Positions 26,427 through 37,657 of a stretch of DNA of 64,000 bases are shown piece by piece (the stretch's first letter is position 1; every line of letters begins with the position of its first letter). Under the pieces are notes generated by a model. The model saw only the letters and a program-made list of their open reading frames with translations, was not told the origin of the DNA and ran no database searches. This stretch comes from Trifolium pratense. Taxonomy: Eukaryota > Streptophyta > Magnoliopsida > Fabales > Fabaceae. The stretch covers positions 13,826,001-13,890,000 of the forward strand of contig NC_060060.1 of the NCBI RefSeq assembly GCF_020283565.1, given 5' to 3'. The translations under genes were made by a program, and so were the position numbers.

Positions 26427-27050
26427 TTATGCATTTCCACCTCTTCCTCTTGTTGTTCTTTGGCCGCTAATCCTTCCGCCGCTTGTTCTTCCGCCACTTG
26501 CACTTTCGGCGCTGCCCATTGCGGCACTTGCCTTTCCGCCACCGCCTACATTAAATTCATTTATACCGTCTTGAATATTTCCCAAGTTAAATGGAGTCCC
26601 TCCGCCACCGCTTTGATTAATAAATGCATTCCCTCCGTTTTGAATATTAATCCCGCCGCTTACAAATGGATTTTCGCCGCCTTGATTCCAAGCAGCGGGA
26701 TCATGACTAGCATTCGTAAAACCAGGTGCACTTCCGGCACTTTCCCTTGCGGCACTTGCCCTTCCGCCGTCGCCTACATTAAATTTATTTCTACCGCCGT
26801 GAATATTTCCCAAGTTAAATGGAGTCCCTCCGCCACCACTTTGATTAATAAATGCATTCCCTCCACCTTGAATATTAACTCCGCCGCTTACAAATGGATT
26901 TTTGCCGCCTTGATTCCAAGCAGCGGGATCATGACTAGCATTTGTAAAAGCAGGAATTTCAAAGTCTTCTCCCATCATTGTTTGCAATAGTGAATCATGC
27001 TGGAGATCATTAAAGAATGTCTCATCAGGCTCATCAAAGTCAGTATTCAA
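26427..27050 (-). pseudogene. Gly/Asn-rich transposon-associated ORF with two tandem 92-residue repeats (no ATG)
   Basis: An open frame of about 207 codons. No in-frame ATG precedes it before the next stop (reading ..FGVELFIDALNTDFDEPD..), so it is either a 3' exon or a broken gene. After an acidic segment (DFDEPDETFFNDLQ) it has two near-identical repeats, each containing FTNASHDPAAWNQGG, NPFVSGG, NAFINQSGGGGTPFNLGN and FNVG, then a basic RG-rich end (GGRISGQRTTRGRGGNA). I do not recognise the family. An RG-rich linker after a low-complexity N-terminus resembles the start of transposon accessory proteins, but this is speculation. The plus-strand ORF over the same bases is a shadow. Confidence 0.4.
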
Positions 27051-27707
27051 AGCATCAATAAATAGTTCAACCCCAAATTTAATTTAATTTATTTTTTATA
27101 CAAAAATACCTCATTTGGAACCCTTACGCCAATTTTGATACCGGGACTTTGGATACAAAAACTTCTTTTTTTTTCTTTAACTTGCCCTCCATCGTAACAT
27201 TTATCATACATCCACCTACGATTCATTTCTGGACATAAATAGATACTATATCAACACGACTGTTACCTAGATCTATTTCATATTAACTTTTATTTTTCAA
27301 AAGCAAGGGGGTCGACTTTCATGATATACATATATATCATGTCCAGTCACGGATAAATATATGTATTTAATTAAAAAAACCTACATTATTATAACAATTT
27401 TAAAAAGAGTTTAAAGATGGCAAACAGTCAGTGTAATGAAAGTTTACACATACATCCAATGAGAAACTACCACTCTTTCATGTCATATAAGTAGTTTCAA
27501 AATAATCATACATGAGTGGGGTGATGTGGAAGAAAGATAAAATATTATTGGTTCTTTGTGTGACATTTTTTTACTCTGTCTGCTTATATCATTTAATCTC
27601 TTTTAAAAATACACATAAAACATTATTAAAGTTAAAAAATCCATTAAAAATTCTCGGATAAAAAAATAACTTTATTAACTTTTCAATTAGAATAACATTT
27701 TATGTTG

Positions 27708-27863
27708 TGCACTGTCGGTGTAAAAATTTTTTGCACATACATCCAATGACGCGTTGCCACATAATTTAATGAATGTGACACATCATGTGTTTTTAATTAC
27801 CATACATGATGTGTCGGTATATTATTGGACGCATGTGCAAAATAACTTTACACTGACGGTGCA
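27708..27863. mobile_element. Small MITE with inverted ends
   Basis: About 156 bp with ends TGCACTGTCGGTGTAAA (left) and, on the complement of the right, TGCACCGTCAGTGTAAAG. Inside, CATACATCCAATGACGCG is mirrored by ATTGGACGCATGTGCA. Non-coding; it appears to lie inside the CACTA-like element. A related, more decayed phrase (CATACATCCAATGAGA) is near 27450. Confidence 0.6.
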
Positions 27864-29135
27864 TATAAATTAAATTCTAATTAATTACTTTCCTTACACA
27901 TTAAAAAAAATAACAATATAATTTTTTTTTTTTTGTTTTTTCACCACCAGTTGAATCTGGTTCGAGGGTCAGTTCTGACATCAAGTGGTTTAAGCTCCTT
28001 CCGATAATAACAATATAATTTTAAATATATCAAATATGAGCAAATTTAATAACTGTTTGATCAAATTTAATGATTACTTTTTTTGTCGAGTAAAAATATA
28101 ACAATTAACCATTTTTTGTAAAACCAACAATAATTAGATAAAGAAAAAAAAATTGGTTAACAAAAAAAATCATTAACCTTAAAATGTTATTATATAACTT
28201 AAAATATATTACTTGTTGTGCCGAGTAGTGTCTGAATTGACGTTTGACACTAAGCTTCCAAAACCATGGGAACCGACGAACCAAACAACGCTCTCTAAAT
28301 AAAATAAAAACTATTAACATAAATATACTTAAAAAAACTAATAAAATTAAAATCATTAAACATAAAAGTTTTGTGTTTTAAAGTTCTGATGAAAAATATT
28401 GTACAATCTAAATTTTACTACTATAAATATACATATGATTAAAAGAAACTAATAAAAATTAGACTTAGTAATAAAAAAACCATTAATTAAAATTAAAAAA
28501 ATTTGTGTTTTAAAGTTCAAATAAAAAATATTATACAATCTAAACTATACTTCCTTGTTATGCCGAATAGTGTCTACATACTTTCATGTGGAATCGCAAA
28601 CAACACAACGCAATACTTACTACATTAAAATTAAAAATATAACTATTAGCATAAATACACAGTGACTTTCAAATATAAATATAATATGCTAAACTTTAAC
28701 ATTGTATAAACACTAAAAAATACTTACAAGAGTTAATATCAAAGGTGGAGTGATGAAGAACAAACACTATAAAAATATTAGAGAAGAAAATTAAGAGAGA
28801 TGTTGGAGAAAGTTATAGCGAGATTGAAATTATGTAAATGAAATGGAAGGAATGAGAATATATAGAGGGACTGATCTTGTAACGGGTTATTTTTTTTTTC
28901 AAATCTGCTTTCACTTACCGGCGGCCCAAGCCGCCGCAAAATGCAACGGCTATATTTTTTTTAAATTTTCTACAACTTACCGGCGATCTGAACCGCCAAT
29001 AAATCCTGGACCAACTACCAAGGACCTGCCACCGTGTATTTTGTGACGGCTATGGCCGCCAATAAATTCTGGGTGATTTTACGACGGCTTAAGCCGCCAG
29101 TAACTGGACACGTGGCCTTAGTTTGCGACGGTATT

Positions 29136-29341
29136 GGCCGTCAGTAGGTTACCAGTTCGTTCCAATAATATTATTTTTAAATTTTTGAGGGCTTTGCTTC
29201 ATTTAGTGGCAGATTTGACCGTCACAAACTTACTGGGGGGCCGTCAGTAGGTTACCAGTTCGTTCCAATAATATTATTTTTAAATTTTTGAGGGCTTTGC
29301 TTCATTTAGTGGCAGATTTGACCGTCACAAACTTACTGGGG
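29136..29341 (+). repeat. Exact 103-bp tandem duplication
   Basis: The units 29136..29238 and 29239..29341 appear identical, beginning GGCCGTCAGTAGGTTACC and ending ACTTACTGGGGG, followed by a truncated third start (GGCCAGTAGG). It lies at the edge of the CACTA-like element. Absence of differences suggests a very recent slip or unequal exchange, or an assembly artefact. Confidence 0.85.
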
Positions 29342-29345
29342 GGCC

Positions 29346-29970
29346 AGTAGGTAAATAGTAAATCCATATCAAAAATATTATGTATTCTTAAAGTGAATAG
29401 ATACATACAATGTTGGTTGATATTCACGCATGCTTTTGTTTTTTTGTTTTTTTATTTCGAATAGATTTCAAATTAATTTTTCATAAGCTAATCCTTCCCT
29501 CATTCTTTAATTCACAAACTAGCACCATGTTTACTTATCCACAAGAACTATCCATCCCTCATTCTTTCAAGTGTATATCAAGGTATTTGTAGTCTGTACA
29601 TAATTTACCACAGAATATTGTTCTTAAATCTTAAAAGGAGACAAGACAAGGTAGAAAACCAAAGAAAACAAACCTAAAAAAAAAAAGACCCATTTTAATT
29701 TGCAGAGAAACACTAACACAAAAGTTATTGTATTAGGTTAATAAAACCTTGTTTATAAGTGCTTATTCATAAGCCAAGCCATTTTTATAACAAAAGATAA
29801 AATAAATCCAAACCGTTTTCAAGTAAGCTATAACTTTTCATAAGCTATCCAGAAAATAAACCGAAAACAACTTATGGACATGTCATAAGCTATTTTCGCA
29901 GGCTCGACCAAACATCCTCACAAGTGCATATGCTAATAAGTAAACTCAAATAAGCTAATCCAAAAAGTCA
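29346..29970. other. Intergenic, downstream of PSAT
   Basis: AT-rich spacer. The stretch 29745-29960, rich in CATAAGCTAT/AAGCTTATG-type words, resembles a decayed legume MITE but its ends could not be defined. It probably overlaps the PSAT 3' UTR. Confidence 0.45.
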
Positions 29971-31233
29971 TTAACCATGCTTAGCTTGAAAATCCTTCAT
30001 GAAAGCAACCAACTTCTCAACACCAGCTAAAGGCATAGCATTATATATAGAAGCTCTCATACCACCAACAGACCTATGTCCCTTAAGTTGAACCATCTTT
30101 TCCTTAGCAGCTTCCTTAATAAATTCACTTTCCAATTCTTGTTTCTCCAAAGTAAAAGGCACATTCATCAAAGATCTAACAGATTTCTCCACAGGACACC
30201 TATAAAATCCATTACTTCCATCAATAGCATCAAACAAAATCTCAGCTTTCTTCTTATTATTCTTTTCAACCTCTTTCAAACCACCTTGTTCCAAAAGATC
30301 CTCAAAAACCAAACCACACATGTAAATACCATAACAAGGTGGTGTATTATAAAGTGAATTATTCTCATCATGTATCTTATAATCAAGCATCACAGGAGTA
30401 AAACTTTGAGCATTACCAATCAAATCTTTTCTTATGATCACAATTGTTACACCTGAGGGACCCACATTTTTCTGTGCCCCAGCATAAATAACCCCAAATT
30501 TTGACACATCAACAGGCTTTGAACAAAAATTTGAAGACATATCAGCAATCAAAATCCCATTTTTAGGGTTAGGGTAATTAACATCCTTAAATTCAACACC
30601 ATGAATTGTTTCATTAGCACAAATATGCAAAAATTTAGCATCTGGGTTTTGTTCAAAATCATCAAAAGATGGAATCTTTGTATACTTTTCAGATTTCCCA
30701 GACCAAATAACTTTAGGGTTACAATACTTTTGTGCTTCCTTAAAAGCTTTATCACCCCAAGAACCAGTAACAATGTAATCAACTGTATCTTGAGGATTAC
30801 AGAGATTTAACGGCACGGCCGCGAATTGGGTGGTGGCACCACCTTGAAGAAACAAAACGGAATATTCAGATGGGATCTGTAAAAGGGTACGTAGATCTGA
30901 TTCAGCTTTTTGGATTATGGAGAGAAATTCTTTGCCTCTGTGACTCATTTCCATGACACTCATGCCTGATTTGTTCCAATTGTAGAGCTGTGATTGGGCT
31001 TTGAGGAGGACGTTTTCCGGTAAGGTGGCGGGACCGGCGGCGAAGTTGAAGACACGTTCTTGTGATTGGGTTTGGAGAGGGGTGTTGTGGGTGGTTTGTG
31101 ATTGGGTTGAGCATTTGATTGAGATGGGTTTGAAGGAAAATGGGGAAAGATTGGTTTTTGATTTGGTGGGGTTGTTGAAAATGGTGTTATGGAGGAGATT
31201 AGTGTGAGGTGAAGTTGCCATTGATGTGTTCAT
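29971..31233 (-). CDS. PSAT1: Phosphoserine aminotransferase, chloroplastic
   Basis: PLP-dependent transaminase of the phosphorylated serine pathway: 3-phosphohydroxypyruvate plus glutamate to 3-phosphoserine plus 2-oxoglutarate, in plastids. One uninterrupted exon of 420 residues. The Ser/Thr/Asn-rich N-terminus (about 1-50) looks like a plastid transit peptide; the mature part begins near [18 protein letters not shown]. Motifs include the PLP-lysine segment [12 protein letters not shown] (Lys about 255), [24 protein letters not shown], and the C-terminal [19 protein letters not shown]. The frame stays open 11 codons further upstream but has no earlier ATG, so 31233 is the start. A TATAAATA box lies at 31290..31297, about 57 nt upstream. 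Divided from SERAT by the golgin gene and transposons; both enzymes act in the serine-to-cysteine route. Length and residues fit the plant family well. Confidence 0.96.
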   Translation of the reverse strand: MNTSMATSPHTNLLHNTIFNNPTKSKTNLSPFSFKPISIKCSTQSQTTHNTPLQTQSQERVFNFAAGPATLPENVLLKAQSQLYNWNKSGMSVMEMSHRGKEFLSIIQKAESDLRTLLQIPSEYSVLFLQGGATTQFAAVPLNLCNPQDTVDYIVTGSWGDKAFKEAQKYCNPKVIWSGKSEKYTKIPSFDDFEQNPDAKFLHICANETIHGVEFKDVNYPNPKNGILIADMSSNFCSKPVDVSKFGVIYAGAQKNVGPSGVTIVIIRKDLIGNAQSFTPVMLDYKIHDENNSLYNTPPCYGIYMCGLVFEDLLEQGGLKEVEKNNKKKAEILFDAIDGSNGFYRCPVEKSVRSLMNVPFTLEKQELESEFIKEAAKEKMVQLKGHRSVGGMRASIYNAMPLAGVEKLVAFMKDFQAKHG

Positions 31234-31289
31234 GTTGAAAATGGTGTGAGAGAGAGAGAGAGGCAACGATCTGAATGTTGGAAAGGGTT

Positions 31290-31297
31290 TATTTATA
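31290..31297 (-). promoter_or_regulatory. TATA box of PSAT
   Basis: On the minus strand the sequence TATAAATA lies 57 nt before the PSAT ATG. Position and sequence fit a plant core promoter with a short leader. Confidence 0.5.
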
Positions 31298-31299
31298 GT

Positions 31300-32495
31300 A
31301 GTGAAGTGCTAAATGAAGACAAGAATTGGAGGGTTATTTTTGTCCATCCAAATTATTCTCTACCAAAAATTTGTAGAAGACTAATTAATCTTTTTATTAC
31401 AATAAACTAGAAATTGAATTGACAAAATTGTAGAGATTAATTTGAGTATTATTTTTTTCGGATTCTGAATTGGATCTTAAGAAAATTATCGGGGACGGAT
31501 TTAGATTACCTGTAATCAAGTCAGGGACATCCTGCAGTCATACAGTCACACTATTTTGATAGTCTAGATTCAAAGTTCATTAAATAAATAAAAGACATAA
31601 ATAAAATAGATGATTGATTGAGATTTACCTGTAGTCGCTATTTAACCGCTGGGTGGATAAAATTGATTTTTTGTTCTTTTTTTTAAAAAATTTATGATAA
31701 AAAAATTGGAGAAAAGAATTTACTATTGATTGAAAAAATTTAGTTGTTTAATTTTTTTTATGTGAATTTTCTTTTTTCAATTGAATTTTTTTATACGCAA
31801 AGTTAGAAATCGAGTCTCATATTACTCGCACACTTAGGAGATTAGATTTTATAGCAGTTGAATCAATTTATTGTTGATGAGTGTATAGTGTCAATTTATT
31901 GTGCCTAAATATCATTACTCTTAAGTCTAAATTTAGTTTAACAAAATTAATTTCTCTTTTAGAAGAGGGTCACAATTTCTTCACTTCTCCTTGTCAAAGA
32001 AAAAAAAGTAACAATGATATGAAGCATGCATGGCAATCTACCAAAAAGTGGTTGGTGGGACAGAGTTGGTGTAGTAGAGAGTGAGTGAGCTGTTTGTAAC
32101 TTGCTTGCTTCATCATTTTAAATTATTATTATTTTTCTTTGTTTTTTTGGACTTCAATTCTACATTTCTTTCTACTGTCTTTTCCAAACCTGGCGGCGCT
32201 CCACCAACCCTGTAAACTGTATTTGGAATTGTCTGCTGCTTAAATCTCAGCCGATGATTTCAAAAGATTACAATCTAATTGATTTCAGATCACACGGTTA
32301 AGACGAGTAGTAACTGTTTCATACAATCTAATTCAATCTGTGAGACTAGTCTTCTTGTATCATGCACAAAAATATCCTGTAGTCATAATCTTTCCATCAC
32401 TTAACAATGCCAACTCCAACCTCTCCATAATATATCTGTCATACATCTCTTTTATTCATTCATATACTCACTAGCACAGCACATTATCAGCACCT
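31300..32495. other. Intergenic between PSAT promoter and cyclin downstream region
   Basis: AT-rich non-coding DNA that includes the distal PSAT promoter. No coding sequence, RNA gene or clear transposon boundary seen. Similarity to the second cyclin block begins near 32375. Confidence 0.5.
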
Positions 32496-32499
32496 CCAA

Positions 32500-33336
32500 C
32501 CATACCTTAGTATAAGTTTACTTCTTCACCATTCCTACTCATATTGTGTGGATACCATTGTGTTTATGCAGCAGGTCTTTTCCACCTTAGGCTATGTGTA
32601 GTAGATTCTGGTTCTGTTAATAATCACACAACTTAGCAAATTGTTTACATGATATGCTACATCATTTGACATGGCTGAACACACTCCCAACAATACCTTA
32701 ACACCCCTCCCCACACAGTATGTTGTCTAGGTATCTCAACATCCCTTTACCAAATTCAACAATTTGAACAATAATATCACTTCACCATGTTGAACACCAT
32801 CTACTCTCCTCAGTCTGTTAAGTTAAACATTCTCCAGAGCCATTTTCCTAGTAGTGCTACATTAAAAGCTCTCAAGTTCTTTATACCTAACCCTTCATTC
32901 TCTCACAACGCGAGATTCTATCCCGTTTTATACAACGAATTCTTCTCGCCTCCTATCTCATTTAATCCACAGTACTTGACAACACTTTGTACCAAGTTAT
33001 AGGAGGCAAGCTATAAGTGATGATGGAAAGATTGTGACAAACTTTAACAGAACTACACAACCCCCCAAGACAGATTTCAGTTCCTCCGAGTAGATAGCTG
33101 ATTTTTTATAATGTATGGCCGGCATCCAAGTAGATTTTTTATAATGTATAACCAACAGTACCCAAATACTTGAAGGGAATAGAGCCAACCTTGCAATTAA
33201 GCACTATGTTGACATTAACAATTAACACCAACCAACAAATTTTTGTCTTCCACACAACTTTACTCATGAAGATGTTCAGCCTTTCTGCGACAAGGAATAG
33301 AAATGGAGATAACTGATCATCTTGTCGAAATTCCAT
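32500..33336 (-). mobile_element. LINE reverse-transcriptase relic downstream of cyclin copy A
   Basis: Minus-strand reading gives, in LINE order: FRQDDQLSPFLFLVAERLN (RT core, near 33330), NCKVGSIPFKYLG (33180), a decayed GGCVVLLKFVTIFPSSL (33090), and GLGIKNLRAFNVALLGKWLW near 32880. These match the order of plant LINE ORF2 segments between the RT active site and the zinc-binding tail. Deletions and stops show that it is dead. A related relic sits at the same place behind cyclin copy B. Confidence 0.7.
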
Positions 33337-33419
33337 TAACTAATGCTTAAGCTGAAGATGTGCTTAAGCACTACTTGATCCACCTATTCTAAATTATTTA
33401 CAACAAGAAACTTATGTTT

Positions 33420-33440
33420 CTGTGTGTGTGTGTGTGTGTA
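33420..33440 (+). repeat. (TG)n microsatellite
   Basis: About ten TG dinucleotides in a row downstream of cyclin copy A. The corresponding position downstream of copy B has no comparable tract. Confidence 0.9.
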
Positions 33441-33926
33441 AATAGTATATATCTTATTACAAAAAGGAAATTTAACTCCACTAAAATGAGAAATCTACTC
33501 TACCGTAGGGATTAATTCATGAACTAAATTTGCAAACAAATTATAAGAAATTTGCATGATAATTGTAACTTACAAGAATCTCTTTCAATAGAGACAAACA
33601 GCTTTGACAGTGAGAATTCTGTGATGGCAGATAACAGATAAAACATTCATCAAAATACTTTGAAAATTATTGAAAATTTGCTATATATTCCATTATTATG
33701 TTCAATGGGAACATGAGAAATACAGTTGTTGTAAATGTGAACTATGTTCAGTCAGAACATTACAGAGAAATAACTAGAGAACAAGTATGTAAATCACTTA
33801 GTGAGAGGATTTCAGAATCCTCAAAATGTTGTTAATTTCCCATTCCCATTGCAACCCAAGTTGCTTACATTCTTAAACCCGATTATGAAAGTTAAATGTT
33901 TGTAACTCAATCATGTAGCTAAGCTG

Positions 33927-36900
33927 CTACAGGTTGTTCTCATTATCATTTTGCAGAAGAAAAGTTGCTGGTTCACATTTTGCAGTAAAGCTAAACTTGG
34001 ATGTGCAATACTTCCTATGTGCCCCTGTAAGTTTCCCTGTCCCAGCCTTCTTGTGAAAATCAACCATTAAACTAGAGCACTCTCTGTAATAAGTCACAAA
34101 CAAAGTAGTCACTGTTTAGTATTTAATAACATTTAAAATAACTACAGGTTTGTTACAATGATGCCGCATTGTTACAATCTTATTGTGTAAAATTGTCTAC
34201 GCATACATCTAATCATATCTCATAATGGCGCCATTTTGTTGTGCTCGCTAATCATATCTCACAATGATGCCATTTTGTTATGTATCTGAACAAATATCTA
34301 CACATGACATATGACTTAATGTACACATTTTTTACTCCAGAACATAGTATTTGAAACTCAAAGAACTGTAGTTTAATTTTTTTACATGTGCATCTATTAC
34401 CAATAGGTTGGAACATGAAAAATACTGAACTTAAAATACTTACAATAGTTGATCTTCTGAGTAGTTGGTGTGCCATTCACACGTCTTATTCCACAGTTTG
34501 ACACCAAAGATAGTGCATTGAGCTGTATAGACAGCAGCTGCAGCAAGTTGAGAAGGAGGGAACTTCAACATCGCATATTCTACTAGAGATAGCTCTACCA
34601 AGAAGAAAGCTAGCAGCTCAAGCTGTTTCATAATGAGGATTGTTAGTAACTATGATATTGCTAGCTATTATGATAAAAGAATGGCATGAAAATTTATAAG
34701 GCAGAAAAATGAGTACTTACTTTTCTGTCTGCTTGAGCTGCCTTCAGAAACCTTTTCATGAAAACATATGCTGTTGGCACAGATATGTTAAACTTCAATG
34801 CGTTGACCATCACCTTCTCCTGCAAAATTTTACACACAAATATCAATTACTCGATTACTCGTCATTAAGATTTTTATAAAAAGGTCTGCAACCACAATGT
34901 AAGATTAAGGTTTTTAGGCGAAGACAATGTATGCAATTTTAAATCTTATTTATCATAGAGTGGCTCAACAAATGCTATGCATGTGTAAAGGTTGTAACAA
35001 TAAGCAAAACAAAGAAAATAAATGTTTACCATTTCCAGAACTTCTTTCCGGTTGTATGCTCTGTCTGATATAAGAATTAGATCGCCGACCACAGGCACAG
35101 AAACTTCTTCATACTTGCATGCCAAAAGCATTGCCACTAGACCAACCAACTGAAGCTTCTTTCTTACCACTGTATGCTTTTCCAAAAATCTGTCTATCAG
35201 ATTAACTGTAAGAAACAGTGTCTCATGCATGAGGTCGAATTTGTCATGCACCTGAAAAGTGTTCAAGCAAAACAAGTCAGAATTATCAATATTTGTGGCG
35301 AAATGAAAATTAGGAGTCAATTATGCTTTTTAGTCCCATAAAAACGCATATTTAACAATATCATTAATCCAGGAGGCAAGTTATCAGCATTTTATTAAGG
35401 CAAGTGATTGAGAAAGAACATTGAATGTACCTCAATAAGCCAGTCAATGAGTATGGCCCTCATCCTTTCATTAATGTCAAATTGTTGTGCCATATAATTT
35501 GGTGAGACACAGCCAGTACTCTGCATGTAGTTAATGCTATTAGTTATTGCAATTTGATGAGAAAGCATTGCCAAATAAGTGAAATATGCTCTAATTAGTG
35601 AGAGAATTCAAGTGTATAAACTTTCTTAGGCTGATGATTTAATATAGTGAATAATGTTTTTAGTCATATCATAACAAGAGAAAACACAATATATGCTTCT
35701 GTTGACAAATTAGATTTCAATCAGTAGTATACGAGGCGCACATACATGGCACTGAACACGACAGTGACGCTAAAACATCAACATTGGTAATAATTTGAGA
35801 ATACAAATTAATTGAATGTAATTACATAAGTCAGTGTTAGACATAGCCACAACTTTAATCAGAAGTGTCGGTGCTTCATATATCCCATTTTTGAATTACA
35901 AAAAACATCAAATGATGTACCTCAACTTTCCTGTAGAAAGAATAAAGATCTTCAATATATTCAGTAACCGCGAGAGGGTTATCTGCATCAGAGATGTCAA
36001 TGTCCAAAACAGGCTCTTCCATTATATCCTCCATCTCAACTTCCTCCTATAAGATCAATTATTTGCCAGTCAACAACTAAAATTTGAAATGGATTTCAAC
36101 ATTTGAAATTAAATATTTAAATATATGAATAAAAAAGACATAAAAAAATACCATCTGATCTGATTCACTAAGCATCTGTTCTATTTGCTCTAAAGCCATT
36201 GGCACTGGCTGATCTTCCGCCAGCTTGTGTTCATCATCAACAAATATACTATCTGCAAATCCATTTGAATTTCCCAAATTTGACCTTTTGGTAGTTCCCT
36301 ATTCAAATTGATCCCAACACTCAAAATCTCAGTCAAAAGGTAAGAATTTTTACAATGTAGCAAAATTTCACCAAAGGAATAAAAGATTCTACTACCTCAG
36401 CTTTAGATTTCTGTGTGCCAGCATTTTTTGCAGCAAACCTCCTAGAATTACACAGCAAATCAAGATAAATCCATCAAAATAAATTCATCATCATCATGGT
36501 CGTATTAAAATTTGTATTGCAATGACATAATACAAATTCAATATTTCTAATCAATTAAGCATAGACACACGACACTGACAGGTAGACACCGAAAATAATT
36601 TAAGACAGACGTTGAAAGTAATTGAATTTAGTCGGTGTCATGTCGATGTCAAACTCTAACATGTATTGATACTAGACACACCAATGATCTAAAATGTCGA
36701 TCTATCTACCTAGTTTATGATTTGGTTTTTAAAAATACAAAATTCAAACATTCTTTCTCAGTATCTTTATTCTGGTCAACCAAAAACAACAAATTAAAAT
36801 CACACAAAAGGGTTAAATTGTCAAACCCTCACCTAGTAATGGGTCGATGCCCTGGATCCGCTTGCTTCTTCTCACAAACCTCATTTCTTCTGCAACACAC

Positions 36901-37293
36901 CCATAAAACCAAAACAAAATCAAAATCAAAACAAAGAAAACCAAAAAAAGAACACAAAGAAAGGTTATACTATGATCGAAAAGAAAACATACTCTGATAA
37001 TGCCCTTTTGTTAACAACACATGGATACGGTCTCCCTTCCACAACCAGATTCTGATTAATCACTCCCAACACCCTTCTGTTTTGCCCAACCTTTTTAGCA
37101 TCTAACCCTCCTATTATCACAAATAATAATAAAAAATTAATTAATTAATTAATTAATTAATAAATAAATAAATAACTCAATACCCATTTTGAAATTTTCG
37201 ATCTTTTAATCAAAATTGATCCTCAAAAACCCTGAAATCAACGATTATACCTTGAAAATTTGGGATAGAACTGTTCTCCTCAGAAACCTTCAT
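33927..37293 (-). CDS. CYCB2: B2-type mitotic cyclin, copy A
   Basis: Mitotic cyclin that activates CDKs at G2/M. Eleven exons (5' to 3'): 37251..37293, 36993..37110, 36833..36889, 36396..36441, 36152..36298, 35921..36046, 35431..35520, 35030..35251, 34721..34819, 34444..34622, 33927..34083; all junctions keep frame, giving 427 residues. A destruction-box-like motif [10 protein letters not shown] lies at about residues 26-35, signalling anaphase degradation. The N-terminal cyclin box holds [12 protein letters not shown] (about 199) then [20 protein letters not shown] and [12 protein letters not shown]; the C-terminal box has [20 protein letters not shown] and [15 protein letters not shown]. 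The sequence follows the B2 rather than B1 type (short N-terminus, [13 protein letters not shown] linker). AACGG motifs of the mitotic MSA kind lie upstream. The last intron (34084..34443) is missing in copy B. Confidence 0.95.
37132..37174 (+). repeat. (AATT)n/(AATA)n microsatellite in cyclin A intron 1
   Basis: About six AATT units followed by AATA units, between exons 1 and 2 of copy A. The same intron in copy B has only a short AATT run near 49448, so this tract has expanded or contracted since the duplication. Confidence 0.85.
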
Positions 37294-37507
37294 TTTCTTG
37301 ATAATGGATGAAAAATCAAAGAAACACCCACAAAAAAAAGTTGAAGATTTCCAAAAGGAAGATCTTAGAAGAGCATGAAATCGAAAAGGGTGTGAGGAAT
37401 TGACGCAGAAATAGTGACACTAGTCGAGTGAAGAGAGTGAAAAATTTGGGGCTCTTTGTCTCTGTGTGATGAATGAACACAAAGGTATTTGTTTTGAAAA
37501 AGGAATT

Positions 37508-37657
37508 AACGGCTAGTGATTTGTGACCGTTGAGATTGACAAAAACAATTATTTTCTTATCATATTATTATTAGTATTATGTTTTTTCTTTTTTATTTGT
37601 TTTTCTATTTGTACAATGTTCTGTTCTGTCACAATCACAAGGGTGAGAGAATAACGG
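37508..37657 (-). promoter_or_regulatory. Cluster of MSA-like AACGG motifs upstream of cyclin A
   Basis: AACGG cores occur at 37508..37512 (plus strand), 37527..37531 (minus strand, CTCAACGGTCA, one mismatch to the MSA consensus YCYAACGGYYA) and 37653..37657. They lie 215-365 nt before the start codon. MSA elements bind MYB3R factors and drive G2/M expression of plant B-type cyclins. All three positions are kept upstream of copy B. Confidence 0.55.

Larger units (their letters stand above)
26010..29345 (-). mobile_element. Decayed CACTA-like DNA transposon with GC-rich subterminal repeats
   Basis: Both ends hold GC-rich motifs quite unlike the AT-rich surroundings: TTACCGGCGGCC..GGACCGT near 26021, and many TTACCGGCGGCCCAAGCCGCC / ACGGCTATGGCCGCC / ACGGCTTAAGCCGCC motifs at 28915-29140. 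Such inverted GCCGCC/GGCGGC subterminal repeats are typical of plant CACTA elements. I could not find the terminal CACTA bases or a clear 3-bp duplication, so class and boundaries are tentative. The interior holds a Gly/Asn-rich reading frame (26427..27050), imperfect repeats at 26225-26400 (GCGATAATTGTCATAA..TTACAAAC) and at 28180-28640 (TTTGTGTTTTAAAGTTC..ACAATCTAAA, about 130 bp apart). Confidence 0.5.

Noticed and set aside
26403..26990. 195-codon plus-strand ORF rich in Ser/Ala/Cys
   Set aside because: It is the antisense shadow of the repeat-bearing Gly/Asn-rich frame; its repeats mirror that frame and it has no family features.
30076..31207. Several plus-strand ORFs over PSAT
   Set aside because: Shadows of the PSAT coding sequence in other frames.
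31234..31266. N-terminal extension of PSAT by 11 codons
   Set aside because: Begins at TTG, not ATG, and the first real ATG at 31233 gives a normal plastid transit peptide.
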